Shown one piece after another: positions 8,413 through 17,584 of a stretch of 64,000 nucleotides of DNA. Source of the DNA: Phycicoccus avicenniae_A (GTDB lineage Bacteria > Actinomycetota > Actinomycetes > Actinomycetales > Dermatophilaceae); assembly GCF_050496545.1 (NCBI RefSeq), contig NZ_JBNVZV010000024.1:3981-67980 (forward strand), in the 5' to 3' direction. The notes under the pieces are model-generated. The model was given only the letters and a program-made list of their open reading frames with translations, searched no databases and had not been told where the DNA came from. The translations under genes and the position numbers were made by a program. Numbering within the stretch: the stretch's first letter is position 1; each line of letters begins with the position of its first letter.

Positions 8413-10221
8413 TCACCCCCACGTCCGGGCCGGCGGCCCCAGCGGTACCCACACCTCGACGACCGTCCCGGTCCGGCTGTGCGCGAACGAGACCCGGCCG
8501 CCCAGCGCCTCGACGCGGTCACGCACGTGCACGACGCCGCCCGCGACGCCGGGCGCCGGAGGCATCTGCTCGACGAGCAGTCGCACGCCCGCGCCGGTGT
8601 CGGCGCCGGGTGCCGTCGCCTCGGCCGCCACCCCGACCCGCCGCGGGTCGCCGTGGCGCAGGGCGTTGGTGACGAGCTCGGCGGCGGCGTAGTAGAGGGC
8701 CGCCTCGACGTCGGGGTCGGGGCGGGGCGCGGCGGCGAGGACGGGGCCGACCTCGACGGAGACCCGGTGGTCGGCGGCTTCGAGCCGCGGGAGGGCGTAC
8801 GGCAGACCGCCCTGACTGAGCACCGTCGGGTGGAGGCCGCGGGCGATGCCGCGGACCTCGGACATCGTCTCCGCCACCTGCCCCCGGGCGTCGGCGAGCA
8901 CGGCGTCGCGTTCCTGCGGGTCCTCGGTGAGCCGGGCCCGGGCCAGCGTCGCCGAGACGGTCAGCAGGTGCTGCTGGACCCCGTCGTGCAGGTCGCGCTC
9001 CAGCCGGCGGCGCTCGGCGAGCGCGGCCTCGACCACCCGACCCCGTGAGGCCCGCAGCTCGGTGAGGTGAGCCGTGCGCTCCAGCGCCAGGCGGCTGCGG
9101 TCGAGGGCGACCGAGGCCTCGGAGAGGACCCGGTCCACGGTCGCCCGCTCGGCGGCCGAACCCACCCGCACGTCGACGAGCACGGCCGGCCCCTCGTCGT
9201 CCGCGAGGAGGACGTAGCGCTCGCCGTCGAGGTCGTCCGGCAGCGGGGCCTGCGACCCGGTCGACGTGTGCCGCCCGGCACCGTCGGCCCACCCGCCGGG
9301 CACGCGCAGGTGCAGCCGCAGGTGCTCGTCCTCGAGCGCGGCCCGCAGGGTCGCCTCGATGCCCGCCGGGTCACCCTCGGCCCGCAGCAGCGCCTCGACG
9401 AGGCGGCCCCGCCGCTGCGCCGACCACACGGCGACCGCGAGGATGACGAGGGGCGCCACTGTGAGCAGGACCAGGGACAGGTCGAGGAGCGCGTCGTAGG
9501 GTGCGGCCGGACCCAGCCACCCGAGGCCGGCCAGCTGCAGCACCAGGACGGCCGAGGCCAGGACGACACCCGCCGCGGCGACGGCCCGCGTCGGCCGGCG
9601 CCGGGGCCCGGAGGCGCGCCGCCACCGACCCACGAGGAGCACGGTCACGAGCACCATCGCGGCGGCGATCAGGACGGACTCGACCCGCATCACCGCGTAG
9701 AGGCGCTCGGCGGAGGCCCAGGGCCCGCTGACCCACTGGATGGGGACCGCGCCGGGGCCGCCGAAGGCGGGGTCCCAGAGGGTGGACCAGAGCACCCGCG
9801 CGCCGACCACGCCGGCGAGGCCGAGCGACAGGCGCCGGGCCGCCGCCGTCTCGAACCCGGGCGACGGGTACACGAGGAAGAGCGGCACGAGGGCGGCGAC
9901 CGGCCACCAGGTGGTGCACCAGCCGGCCATCGTCCACCAGCCGCCCCAGCCGGCCTCGCTCACGCCGTTCAGCCCGCTCACGGCGAGGGAGGCGGCGGCC
10001 GCCGCGAGCAGGGCCGCGCTCGAGCGCTGGGTCGGCTCGCGCGCCACGACGAGGGCGCTGACGAGCATCGCCGTGAAGGCCAGGCCGTTGGCCCACCCGT
10101 CCGTGCCGACCAGGTGGAGCCGGAGCGCGACGAGGACGGTGCACGCCACGAGGACGGCGCCGACCCCGGCGGTGACCCGGGCCGGGAGCCGCTGCTCGAC
10201 CCGACCGGGGAGCTCCCGCAT
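8413..10221 (-). CDS. Membrane sensor histidine kinase, NarX/DesK-type
   Basis: The protein has 602 residues. The N-terminal half (about residues 15-270) is a multi-helix membrane domain without a large extracellular loop. A linker follows, then a HisKA_3 dimerisation domain with the phospho-accepting histidine in LERDLHDGVQQHL, and a C-terminal ATPase domain with AAELVTNALRHGD and VVHVRDRVEALGGRVSF. The ATG at 10221 is used; a GTG six bases upstream in frame is also possible. The signal is unknown, and the many helices suggest a membrane-borne or lipid signal. It is paired with the response regulator that follows. Confidence 0.88.
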   Translation of the reverse strand: MRELPGRVEQRLPARVTAGVGAVLVACTVLVALRLHLVGTDGWANGLAFTAMLVSALVVAREPTQRSSAALLAAAAASLAVSGLNGVSEAGWGGWWTMAGWCTTWWPVAALVPLFLVYPSPGFETAAARRLSLGLAGVVGARVLWSTLWDPAFGGPGAVPIQWVSGPWASAERLYAVMRVESVLIAAAMVLVTVLLVGRWRRASGPRRRPTRAVAAAGVVLASAVLVLQLAGLGWLGPAAPYDALLDLSLVLLTVAPLVILAVAVWSAQRRGRLVEALLRAEGDPAGIEATLRAALEDEHLRLHLRVPGGWADGAGRHTSTGSQAPLPDDLDGERYVLLADDEGPAVLVDVRVGSAAERATVDRVLSEASVALDRSRLALERTAHLTELRASRGRVVEAALAERRRLERDLHDGVQQHLLTVSATLARARLTEDPQERDAVLADARGQVAETMSEVRGIARGLHPTVLSQGGLPYALPRLEAADHRVSVEVGPVLAAAPRPDPDVEAALYYAAAELVTNALRHGDPRRVGVAAEATAPGADTGAGVRLLVEQMPPAPGVAGGVVHVRDRVEALGGRVSFAHSRTGTVVEVWVPLGPPARTWG

Positions 10222-10534
10222 GGGCACCAGTGTGGCGCGGGGCCACCGCGACGTCACGAGGGAAAACCCCGAGGCGTCGCCGGGTCCGCCCCGAGGCGCC
10301 GGGCCCCGGTGGGCGGCGACCGTGGTCGGCATGTCCTGCCACCGCTCCCTCGTGTCCCACCCCCGCCCCGTGTCGCACCCGGCTCCGCCCGCCGTCCGTC
10401 GAGCCCTCCTCACGCTCCTGCTGGCCCTCACGGTCCTCGCCGTGGTCGCCGGCGTGTGGGGCGGCCAGCCGAGCGGTCTCGGCCCGCACCCGGTGCCCTC
10501 CCCGGTTCCCGCCGGCTGGTGACCGGCCGCGCGC
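10222..10534. other. Intergenic gap between the sensor kinase start and the methyltransferase stop
   Basis: This stretch of just over 300 bases must hold the promoter for the kinase/regulator pair on the minus strand. No clear -35/-10 pair could be picked out. On the plus strand it contains one small open frame (10331-10522) that may be a membrane microprotein; it is listed separately. Confidence 0.5.
10331..10522 (+). CDS. Possible small single-pass membrane protein
   Basis: This 63-codon frame starts with ATG and encodes a short hydrophilic head, one convincing hydrophobic helix (ALLTLLLALTVLAVVAGVWG) and a proline-rich tail ending VPAGW. It is the only plus-strand gene candidate in the gap. 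No family is recognised and the ribosome binding site is weak. High-GC DNA readily gives chance frames, so it stays tentative. Confidence 0.3.
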   Translation: MSCHRSLVSHPRPVSHPAPPAVRRALLTLLLALTVLAVVAGVWGGQPSGLGPHPVPSPVPAGW

Positions 10535-11005
10535 TCAGAGCCAGCGGCGCACGCGCGCGGCGTAGGCGTCGTACTCGGCACCGAACCGGGCGTGCAGGTA
10601 GCGCTCCTCCGGGAGGACCGCACCCCACCGCACGAGGGCGACGGCCGCCGGGAAGGACACGAGCGCCCAGACCGACGGCGTGAGCAGCGCCGCCCCGAGG
10701 TGCAGGGCCAGCAGGCCGACGTAGAGGGGGTTGCGCGAGAGTCGGTAGGGCCCCTGCGCGATGACGGCCTGCGAGGCCTGGCCAGGCAGCAGCCCCGTCC
10801 CGTGCCGGGCGAACAGCAGGAGGGACCAGCCGTTCCACACGGCGAAGGCCGCGAGGAGGGCCCACCCGGTCCCCACCCGCCACCCCCCGAGGGTGAGGGG
10901 GTCGCCCCAGCGGGCCGTCGCGAGCGCCCCGAGGAGCCACGGTCCGCCGATGGCCACCGGCGGCCACAGCCGGAACGCGACGACGTCTCCCGACCCGCGG
11001 TCCAC
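10535..11005 (-). CDS. Isoprenylcysteine/phospholipid methyltransferase-like membrane protein
   Basis: The 156-residue product is a small integral membrane methyltransferase of the ICMT/PEMT type. It has several hydrophobic helices, then the motif GPYRLSRNPLYVGLL and the C-terminal EERYLHARFGAEYDAYAARV, both conserved in this family and involved in SAM binding. The GTG at 11005 is taken as start. It lies divergent to the choline genes. Bacterial members are rarely characterised, so the acceptor (lipid or prenyl-like) is unknown. Confidence 0.75.
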   Translation of the reverse strand: MDRGSGDVVAFRLWPPVAIGGPWLLGALATARWGDPLTLGGWRVGTGWALLAAFAVWNGWSLLLFARHGTGLLPGQASQAVIAQGPYRLSRNPLYVGLLALHLGAALLTPSVWALVSFPAAVALVRWGAVLPEERYLHARFGAEYDAYAARVRRWL

Positions 11006-11051
11006 CGCCCCAGTGTGCTCCGCCGCCTGCGACGGGGCTGACCTGCGCTCC

Positions 11052-11081
11052 TTGACGTCCGGAGCGGCTCTCCGACAGGCT
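11052..11081 (+). promoter_or_regulatory. Candidate promoter of the choline operon
   Basis: TTGACG at 11052-11057 is followed 18 bases later by CAGGCT at 11076-11081. This is a reasonable actinobacterial -35/-10 pair about 37 bases before the betB start. The spacer contains GGAG and CTCC in inverted order, a possible operator. No BetI-like repressor gene is seen nearby. Confidence 0.4.
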
Positions 11082-11117
11082 GGTCCATCCGTCCCCACCC
11101 CGACAGTCAGGACGACC

Positions 11118-12587
11118 ATGGCCGACCTGTACCTCGACGGCGCCTGGGTCGCCGCCGCGGCCGGCGGTCGCCGGACCATCGTCTGCCCGGCCGACGGCAC
11201 GACCGTCGGCGAGGTCGACGAGGCCGACGAGACCGACACCCTGGCCGCCATCGCCGCCGCGCGCGCGGCGGCCGACGACGGACGATGGCGCGACACCCCG
11301 CCCACCGAGCGCGCCGCCCTCCTGGGCCGGGTCGCCGACCTCCTCGAGCGCGACACCGACGAGATCGCGCGGGCCGAGGCCCTCGACACCGGCAAGCGGT
11401 TCGAGGAGGCGAAGCTCGACGTCGCGGACGTCGTCAGCGTCTTCCGCTTCTACGGCGGGAAGGGCGAGGACGTCGAGCGGCCGCGCGAGGTCGACGCCGG
11501 CCAGCCGCACGTCCGCAGCCGCGTCGTCCGCGAGCCGGTCGGCGTCTGCTCGCTCATCACGCCGTGGAACTACCCTCTGCTGCAGGCCAGCTGGAAAGTC
11601 GCGCCCTGCCTCCTCGCCGGCAGCACCTTCGTCCTCAAGCCGAGCGAGATCACCCCGCACTCGACCATCCTGATGGTGCGCGCGCTCGAGGAGGCCGGCC
11701 TACCGGCGGGGGTGGGCAACCTCGTCCTCGGCACCGGGCCAGGCTGTGCCGCACCGCTGTCCACCGACCCGCGCGTCGACCTCGTCTCGTTCACCGGCAG
11801 CCTCGCCGTCGGCAAGCACCTGATGCGCGAGGCCGCCGGCACGGTCAAGCGGGTCGCCCTCGAGCTCGGGGGCAAGAACCCCAACATCGTCTTCGCCGAC
11901 GCGGACCGCGAAGCCGCCGTCGACAACGCGATGACGGCGGTCTTCCTCCACTCCGGGCAGGTCTGCTCGGCCGGGGCCCGCCTCCTCGTCGAGGAGTCCG
12001 TCGCCGAGGAGGTCGTCGACGCCATCGTGGAGCGCGCGCGGGACATCCGGATGGGTCCGCCGTTCGACGAGAAGGCGCAGACGGGGTCGCTCACCAGTGC
12101 CCAGCACCTGGCCAAGGTCGAGGACTACGTCGCGAAGGGACTCGCCGAAGGAGCCCGGTTGCGGTGCGGCGGAGCGCGACCCGACGACGAACGGCTCGCG
12201 AGCGGCTACTACTACCTGCCGACGGTGCTCGACCGCTGCAGCATCGACATGCACGTCGTCCAGGAGGAGTCCTTCGGGCCGGTCCTCACCGTCGAGACGT
12301 TCCGCACCGAGGAGGAGGCGGTCGCCCTGGCCAACGGGACGATCTACGGCCTCGCCGGGGCGGTCTGGACCTCCGATCCCGAGCGGGCGCAGCGGGTGGC
12401 CCGCGCGCTGCGCCTCGGCACGGTGTGGGTCAACGACTACCACCCCTACGTCGCCCCCGCCGAGTGGGGCGGGCACAAGCAGTCCGGCATCGGCCGCGAG
12501 CTCGGTGAGCTCGGCCTCGAGGAGTACCAGGAGACCAAGCACGTGTGGGAGAACACCGCACCCGCCCCCACGGGGTGGTTCTCGTGA
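11118..12587 (+). CDS. betB: Betaine-aldehyde dehydrogenase
   Basis: This NAD(P)-dependent aldehyde dehydrogenase of 489 residues has the family landmarks ITPWNYPLLQASWKVAP, VSFTGSLAVGKH, the glutamate motif LELGGKNPN and the catalytic cysteine in HSGQVCSAGARLL. Placement directly before a choline dehydrogenase and a BetT transporter identifies the substrate as betaine aldehyde. Its stop codon overlaps the GTG of betA by four bases, so the two enzymes are coupled. The product, glycine betaine, serves as osmoprotectant or is further demethylated. Confidence 0.92.
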   Translation: MADLYLDGAWVAAAAGGRRTIVCPADGTTVGEVDEADETDTLAAIAAARAAADDGRWRDTPPTERAALLGRVADLLERDTDEIARAEALDTGKRFEEAKLDVADVVSVFRFYGGKGEDVERPREVDAGQPHVRSRVVREPVGVCSLITPWNYPLLQASWKVAPCLLAGSTFVLKPSEITPHSTILMVRALEEAGLPAGVGNLVLGTGPGCAAPLSTDPRVDLVSFTGSLAVGKHLMREAAGTVKRVALELGGKNPNIVFADADREAAVDNAMTAVFLHSGQVCSAGARLLVEESVAEEVVDAIVERARDIRMGPPFDEKAQTGSLTSAQHLAKVEDYVAKGLAEGARLRCGGARPDDERLASGYYYLPTVLDRCSIDMHVVQEESFGPVLTVETFRTEEEAVALANGTIYGLAGAVWTSDPERAQRVARALRLGTVWVNDYHPYVAPAEWGGHKQSGIGRELGELGLEEYQETKHVWENTAPAPTGWFS

Positions 12588-14311
12588 GCGCCGTCACCGA
12601 CCGCCTCGCCGCCCTGCGCGACCGCACCACCCTGGCCGAGGTCCCCGACCGCGTCGACTACGTCGTCGTCGGCGGCGGCAGCGCGGGCTGCGTGCTCGCC
12701 AACCGGCTCTCCGAGGACCCCGGCACCTCCGTGCTCGTCCTCGAGGCCGGCCGCTCCGACCTGCGCATCGACCCGTTCATCCACATGCCGGCCGCGCTCC
12801 CCTTCCCCATCGGCAGCCGCTTCTACGACTGGAAGTACGAGTCCGAGCCCGAGCCGCACATGAACGGCCGGCGGGTCTACCACGCCCGCGGCAAGGTGCT
12901 CGGCGGCTCGAGCTCGATCAACGGGATGATCTTCCAGCGCGGCAACCCCAAGGACTACGAGCGCTGGGGCGCCGACCCGGGGATGTCCGAGTGGGACTAC
13001 GCCCACGTCCTCCCCTACTTCAAGAAGATGGAGAGCTGCCTCGCCGGCGCCGACCAGTGGCGCGGCGGCGACGGGCCGCTCGTCCTCGAGCGCGGGCCGG
13101 CCACGAACCCGCTCTTCACCGCCTTCTTCGAGGCCACCGTCCAGGCCGGGTACCCGCGCACCACCGACGTCAACGGCTACCGGCAGGAGGGCTTCGCCCC
13201 CTTCGACCGCAACGTCCACCGCGGCCGGCGCCTCTCGGCGGCCCGCGCCTACCTCCACCCCGTGCTGCACCGCCCGAACCTGCACGTGCGCACGCTCGCG
13301 CTGACGACGAAGGTGCTCTTCGAGGGCACCCGGGCCGTCGGGGTCGAGTACTCCGTGGCCGGGCGCCGGCACACGGTGCGCGCGGGCGAGGTCGTCCTCT
13401 GCGGCGGGGCGATCAACACCCCGCAGCTGCTCCAGCTCTCCGGCGTCGGCGACCCCGAGCTGCTCCGGCCGCTCGGCATCGACGTCATCTCCGGGCTGCG
13501 CGGGGTCGGCGAGCACCTCCAGGACCACCTCGAGGTCTACATCCAGCACAGCTCGACCCAGCCGGTCTCCATCGCACCGGGACTCGCGTACCGCAACCGG
13601 CCGAAGCTGGCCGCCGAGTGGCTCTTCCTGCGCAAGGGCCTCGGGGCGACGAACCACTTCGAGGGCGGCGGTTTCGTCCGCAGCAACGACGACGTCGACT
13701 ACCCGAACCTGATGTTCCACTTCCTGCCCATCGCCATCCGGTACGACGGCTCGAGCCCGGTCGAGGGCCACGGCTACCAGGTGCACATCGGCCCGATGTA
13801 CTCCGACGCCCGGGGCTGGCTGCGCATCCGCAGCGCCGACCCGCGGATGAAGCCCGCGATGCAGTTCAACTACCTCTCGACCGACCAGGACCGGCGCGAG
13901 TGGGTGGAGGCGATCCGCGTCTCGCGCGACATCCTCTCCCAGCCCGCGTTCGCCCCGTACGACGGCGGCGAGATCTCGCCCGGCGCGCAGGTGGAGACGG
14001 ACGAGCAGATCCTCGACTGGGTGCGCGCCGACGCCGAGACCGCCCTCCACCCCAGCTGCACGGCCCGGATGGGCACCGACGACCTCTCGGTGCTCGACCC
14101 CACCTCGATGCGGGTGCACGGCACGGAGGGGCTGCGGGTCGTCGACGCCAGCGCGATGCCGTACGTGACGAACGGCAACATCTACGCGCCGGTGGTCATG
14201 CTGGCCGAGAAGGCCGCCGACCTCATCCGGGGGGCGACGCCGCTGCCGCCCTCCGACGCCCCCTGGTACGACGTGCGCGCCGGGAGCCCGCTGGACCCGC
14301 CGACCCCCTGA
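12584..14311 (+). CDS. betA: Choline dehydrogenase (GMC oxidoreductase)
   Basis: This FAD enzyme of 575 residues oxidises choline to betaine aldehyde. The dinucleotide-binding motif VVGGGSAGCVLANRLSED lies near residue 26, GMC signature 1 appears as GKVLGGSSSINGM, and the catalytic histidine is in HPSCTARMG around residue 489. The GTG at 12584 is chosen for its overlap with the betB stop; an in-frame ATG 39 bases upstream would run into betB. It precedes betT by 30 bases with a GGAGG ribosome site for the transporter. Confidence 0.93.
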   Translation: MSAVTDRLAALRDRTTLAEVPDRVDYVVVGGGSAGCVLANRLSEDPGTSVLVLEAGRSDLRIDPFIHMPAALPFPIGSRFYDWKYESEPEPHMNGRRVYHARGKVLGGSSSINGMIFQRGNPKDYERWGADPGMSEWDYAHVLPYFKKMESCLAGADQWRGGDGPLVLERGPATNPLFTAFFEATVQAGYPRTTDVNGYRQEGFAPFDRNVHRGRRLSAARAYLHPVLHRPNLHVRTLALTTKVLFEGTRAVGVEYSVAGRRHTVRAGEVVLCGGAINTPQLLQLSGVGDPELLRPLGIDVISGLRGVGEHLQDHLEVYIQHSSTQPVSIAPGLAYRNRPKLAAEWLFLRKGLGATNHFEGGGFVRSNDDVDYPNLMFHFLPIAIRYDGSSPVEGHGYQVHIGPMYSDARGWLRIRSADPRMKPAMQFNYLSTDQDRREWVEAIRVSRDILSQPAFAPYDGGEISPGAQVETDEQILDWVRADAETALHPSCTARMGTDDLSVLDPTSMRVHGTEGLRVVDASAMPYVTNGNIYAPVVMLAEKAADLIRGATPLPPSDAPWYDVRAGSPLDPPTP

Positions 14312-14341
14312 GGCCCCGAGCCCCGACCCCCCGGAGGACCC

Positions 14342-16420
14342 ATGAGCACCGCGACGGACCGCCCCACCAGCCCGCCCGACGCCGAGCCGCAGGGAGCCGG
14401 GACACCGGGGCTGCTCGGCGGCCCCCCGCTGCGGGTGCCGGTCTTCGTCGCCTCTCTCGTCGGTGTCCTCGCCGTCGCGCTCTGGGCGCTGCTCGCCCCG
14501 GCGTCGGCCGAGAGCGCCCTCGGCGCCGTGACCACATGGGCCACCGAGTGGTTCGGCTGGTTCTACGTGCTCCTCGCGACGGCGGTGCTCGGCTTCGTCG
14601 TCTGGCTCGGCCTCTCGCGCTACGGCAGCGTCCGCCTCGGCCCCGACCACTCGCGCCCGGAGTTCTCGACCTTCGCCTGGGCCTCGATGCTCTTCGCCGC
14701 CGGCATCGGCACGGACGTGATGTTCTACTCCGTCGTCGAGCCGGCGACGCAGTACATGGCGCCGCCGGAGGGCGGCCCGGCACCCGAGAGCATCGACGCC
14801 GCTCGGGACGCGACCGTGTGGACGCTCTTCCACTACGGCGTCACGGGTTGGGGCATGTACGCGCTCATGGGTCTGGCGCTCGGCTACTTCTGCTACCGCA
14901 AGGGCCTGCCGCTGGCGGTCCGCTCGGCGCTGGCACCGGTGCTCGGCCGGCGGATCGACGGACCGCTCGGGCACGCCGTCGACACCGCGGCCGTGCTCGG
15001 CACGATCTTCGGCGTCGCGACCTCGCTCGGCATCGGCGTCGTCTTCCTCAACGTCGGGCTCAACGTGCTCTTCGGCGTCGGGGTGGGCACGGGCGCACAG
15101 ATCGCCCTCGCCGCCCTCGCGGTGCTCATGGCCGCGGTGTCGGCGACGAGCGGCGTCGACCGCGGCATCCGGTTCCTGTCCCAGCTCAACGTGCTGCTCG
15201 CCCTCGGGCTCGCGGCCTGGGTGCTCGTCACCGGCAACACCGCGCTGCTCCTCAACGGTGCCGTGGCCAACGTCGGGGACCTCCTGCGCACCTTCCCCGC
15301 GAAGACGATGGAGACCTTCCCGTTCGTCGACAACGCGACGTGGATGAGCACGTGGACGCTCTTCTTCTGGGCGTGGTGGGTCGCCTGGGCCTCGTTCGTC
15401 GGGCTGTTCCTCGCCCGCATCTCGCGAGGGCGGACGATCCGGCAGTTCGTGCTCGGCACGCTCGTCATCCCGTTCGCCTACATCGTCATGTGGATCTCGG
15501 TCTTCGGCAACGCGGCCATCGAGCGGATCCGGGGCGGCGACACGGCCTTCGCGCAGAGCGCCCAGGACTTCACCGGTGTCGGCTTCTACGAGCTGCTCTC
15601 GCAGTACCCGGCGGGGAAGGTCGTCATCGGGCTCGCGTTCTTCGTCGGGCTGCTGTTCTACGTCACCTCCGCCGACTCCGGCGCGCTCGTCATGGCCAAC
15701 CTCACGAGCCGGCTCGGTGACCTCACCGAGGACGCCGCGGGCTGGCTGCGCATCACCTGGGCCGCGGCCACGGGGCTGCTGACCATCGCCATGCTCCTCG
15801 TCGGGGGGATCACGGCCCTGCAGTACGCCACGATCATCTTCGGGCTCCCCTTCGCCGTCGTGCTGGTCCTCGTCATGGTCGGGCTCGTGCGCGCGCTGCG
15901 CGTCGAGGGACGGCGCGAGGACAGCCGGGCGCAGAGCATGTACGGCCTGCTCTCGGCGCGGGCGGCCACCGCCCGGCGCGAGGACCGGGCGACCTCGTGG
16001 CGTGCCCGGCTGGCCCGGGCGACGAACTTCGTCGACCGTGACGACGCCGTGGAGCACCTGCGCGAGGTCGTGGCCCCCGCCCTGGCCGAGGTCGCCGACG
16101 AGCTGTGCCGCCACGACGTCGAGGCCACGTGCGAAGCCGACCCCGACCCGTCGACAGCCGCGGTGACCCTGCGGACGCCCACGGCCGATCCGCCGTTCGT
16201 CTACCGGGTGGAGGTCGAGATGGCGCCGGTGCCCACGTACGGCGGCCGGATGGTGCAGAGCCGCGACTCCTACGCCCGGCTCGAGGTGCACCTCTCCGAC
16301 GGCGGGCAGGGGTACGACGTCATGGGCTGGTCGGCCGCCCAGGTCATCCACGACTGCCTTGACCACTACGAGCGCCACCTCGAGTTCCTCAGGCTCGCCG
16401 AGGGGTCGCCCACCGCCTGA
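14342..16420 (+). CDS. betT: BCCT-family choline transporter BetT
   Basis: The 692-residue protein has the twelve-helix BCCT core and an unusually long cytoplasmic tail of about 170 residues, as in E. coli BetT, where the tail tunes osmotic response. The motif GIGTDVMFYSVVEPATQYM is BetT-like, and the signature WAWWVAWASFVGLFLARISR marks the substrate-binding helix. GGAGGACCC precedes the ATG. It is the third gene of the choline operon. Its 3' end runs 32 bases into the converging MFS gene. Confidence 0.93.
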   Translation: MSTATDRPTSPPDAEPQGAGTPGLLGGPPLRVPVFVASLVGVLAVALWALLAPASAESALGAVTTWATEWFGWFYVLLATAVLGFVVWLGLSRYGSVRLGPDHSRPEFSTFAWASMLFAAGIGTDVMFYSVVEPATQYMAPPEGGPAPESIDAARDATVWTLFHYGVTGWGMYALMGLALGYFCYRKGLPLAVRSALAPVLGRRIDGPLGHAVDTAAVLGTIFGVATSLGIGVVFLNVGLNVLFGVGVGTGAQIALAALAVLMAAVSATSGVDRGIRFLSQLNVLLALGLAAWVLVTGNTALLLNGAVANVGDLLRTFPAKTMETFPFVDNATWMSTWTLFFWAWWVAWASFVGLFLARISRGRTIRQFVLGTLVIPFAYIVMWISVFGNAAIERIRGGDTAFAQSAQDFTGVGFYELLSQYPAGKVVIGLAFFVGLLFYVTSADSGALVMANLTSRLGDLTEDAAGWLRITWAAATGLLTIAMLLVGGITALQYATIIFGLPFAVVLVLVMVGLVRALRVEGRREDSRAQSMYGLLSARAATARREDRATSWRARLARATNFVDRDDAVEHLREVVAPALAEVADELCRHDVEATCEADPDPSTAAVTLRTPTADPPFVYRVEVEMAPVPTYGGRMVQSRDSYARLEVHLSDGGQGYDVMGWSAAQVIHDCLDHYERHLEFLRLAEGSPTA

Positions 16421-17528
16421 CCGGCGCCGGCGGCCGGGCATGGCCGGCGGCCAGGGCCACCGCGACGGCCGCCCCGGCCAGCCAGAGGACGTGCGGCCCG
16501 TGCGCGAGCAGCGCGCCGCCGGCCAGCGGCGCGATCACGGTGGCGACGCCCCAGGCCAGCCCCTGGACGGTCATCACCGCGGCCTCGGCCCCCGGCGGGG
16601 CCAGCCGGGAGGCGACGGCCTGCTGGGTGCCGACGAACAGGCTGCCGGCCGCACCCTCGAGGGCGGCCCCGACGACGAGCGCCGGCAGCGTGCCGAGCGC
16701 CCAGACCCCGAGCGCCGCGGCCAGCAGCCCGTAGCCGACGGCGAGCACCGCCCCGGCCGGCAGGTGCAGCTCCCAGCGGGCCAGCGCGCGCTGCGTGGCC
16801 AGGGCCGAGGCCGCCCCGGCGGCGAGCAGCAGCGCGGTCAGTGACGGATGGTGGCCCTGCTGCTCGAGGGCGACCGGGAGGAGGAGGACGACGGCCATGA
16901 CGACGGTGCACGGCACGGTGCACAGGGCGGCCCAGCCGAGCACCCGTCCGCCGAGCGCCGCCCGCCAGACCCGGGGCACCCGGCGCACCGGGAGCGCGGG
17001 CAGGAGCACGAGGACGAGCAGGGCCGCCAGCAGGCTCGTCGCGGCATCGACCACGAAGAGGGCGCCCACGCCCCACTGCGTCACGAGCGCGGCGACGCCC
17101 CCGGCGACCACACCGGCCACGGACACGCACGCCCAGAGCAGGGAGAAGCGCGAGGCCCGGCGCGCGGGGTCGACCCCGACGACGACGGCCGTCTGGGTGG
17201 CGGGCTCGACGACCTCGTAGGCGAGACCGAGCAGCACGACACCGACGCCGACCACCGCCAGCGAGCCACCGAGGCCCACGACCGCCTGGGCCAGCCCCGC
17301 GGCGGCGAGGCCGCCGACGAGCGCGGCCCGCGGGCCCCACCGGGTCGTGACCATCCCGCCGAGGACCCTCGACGGGATGGTCGCGGCCCCGAAGACCGCC
17401 AGCAGCGTGGCCGTGGTGGCGAGGGGGGCGCCGAGGTCGCGGGTGAGCCGGACCCCGAGGAAGGCCATCCCGGCCCCGCCCAGGCGGTTGACGACCCGGG
17501 CGAGGACGAGCACGGTCGTCGTGGACAT
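16389..17528 (-). CDS. MFS transporter
   Basis: The major facilitator permease has about 379 residues and twelve hydrophobic segments. The region RWGPRAALVGGL after helix 2 resembles the MFS loop motif. ATG 17528 is used; an in-frame GTG at 17558 would add ten residues and leave only 26 bases to the divergent regulator. The substrate is unknown. Sharing a short divergent promoter region with the CGNR regulator suggests that this regulator controls it. Confidence 0.8.
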   Translation of the reverse strand: MSTTTVLVLARVVNRLGGAGMAFLGVRLTRDLGAPLATTATLLAVFGAATIPSRVLGGMVTTRWGPRAALVGGLAAAGLAQAVVGLGGSLAVVGVGVVLLGLAYEVVEPATQTAVVVGVDPARRASRFSLLWACVSVAGVVAGGVAALVTQWGVGALFVVDAATSLLAALLVLVLLPALPVRRVPRVWRAALGGRVLGWAALCTVPCTVVMAVVLLLPVALEQQGHHPSLTALLLAAGAASALATQRALARWELHLPAGAVLAVGYGLLAAALGVWALGTLPALVVGAALEGAAGSLFVGTQQAVASRLAPPGAEAAVMTVQGLAWGVATVIAPLAGGALLAHGPHVLWLAGAAVAVALAAGHARPPAPVRRWATPRRA

Positions 17529-17569
17529 GACTGGCGTAGGCTTGGTGAGCAGTGACACGCCCCCGAGAC

Positions 17570-17575
17570 TAGGTA
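17570..17575 (+). promoter_or_regulatory. Candidate -10 element of the CGNR regulator, possible leaderless start
   Basis: TAGGTA at 17570-17575 ends nine bases before the ATG at 17585, and no Shine-Dalgarno sequence is present, which suggests a leaderless or near-leaderless mRNA. The overlapping AGGTAACCT is a nine-base inverted repeat that could be an operator between the two divergent genes. Confidence 0.35.
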
Positions 17576-17584
17576 ACCTCCCAT

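Noticed and set aside
12545..12586. ATG at 12545 as the start of choline dehydrogenase
   Set aside because: It would extend 39 bases into betB. The GTG at 12584 overlaps the betB stop in the usual GTGA manner and gives the family-like N terminus.
12446..16441. A 1331-codon minus-strand open frame opposite betA and betT
   Set aside because: Its translation is dominated by Arg, Glu, Gly and Val without any domain, while the plus-strand frames carry complete enzyme signatures.
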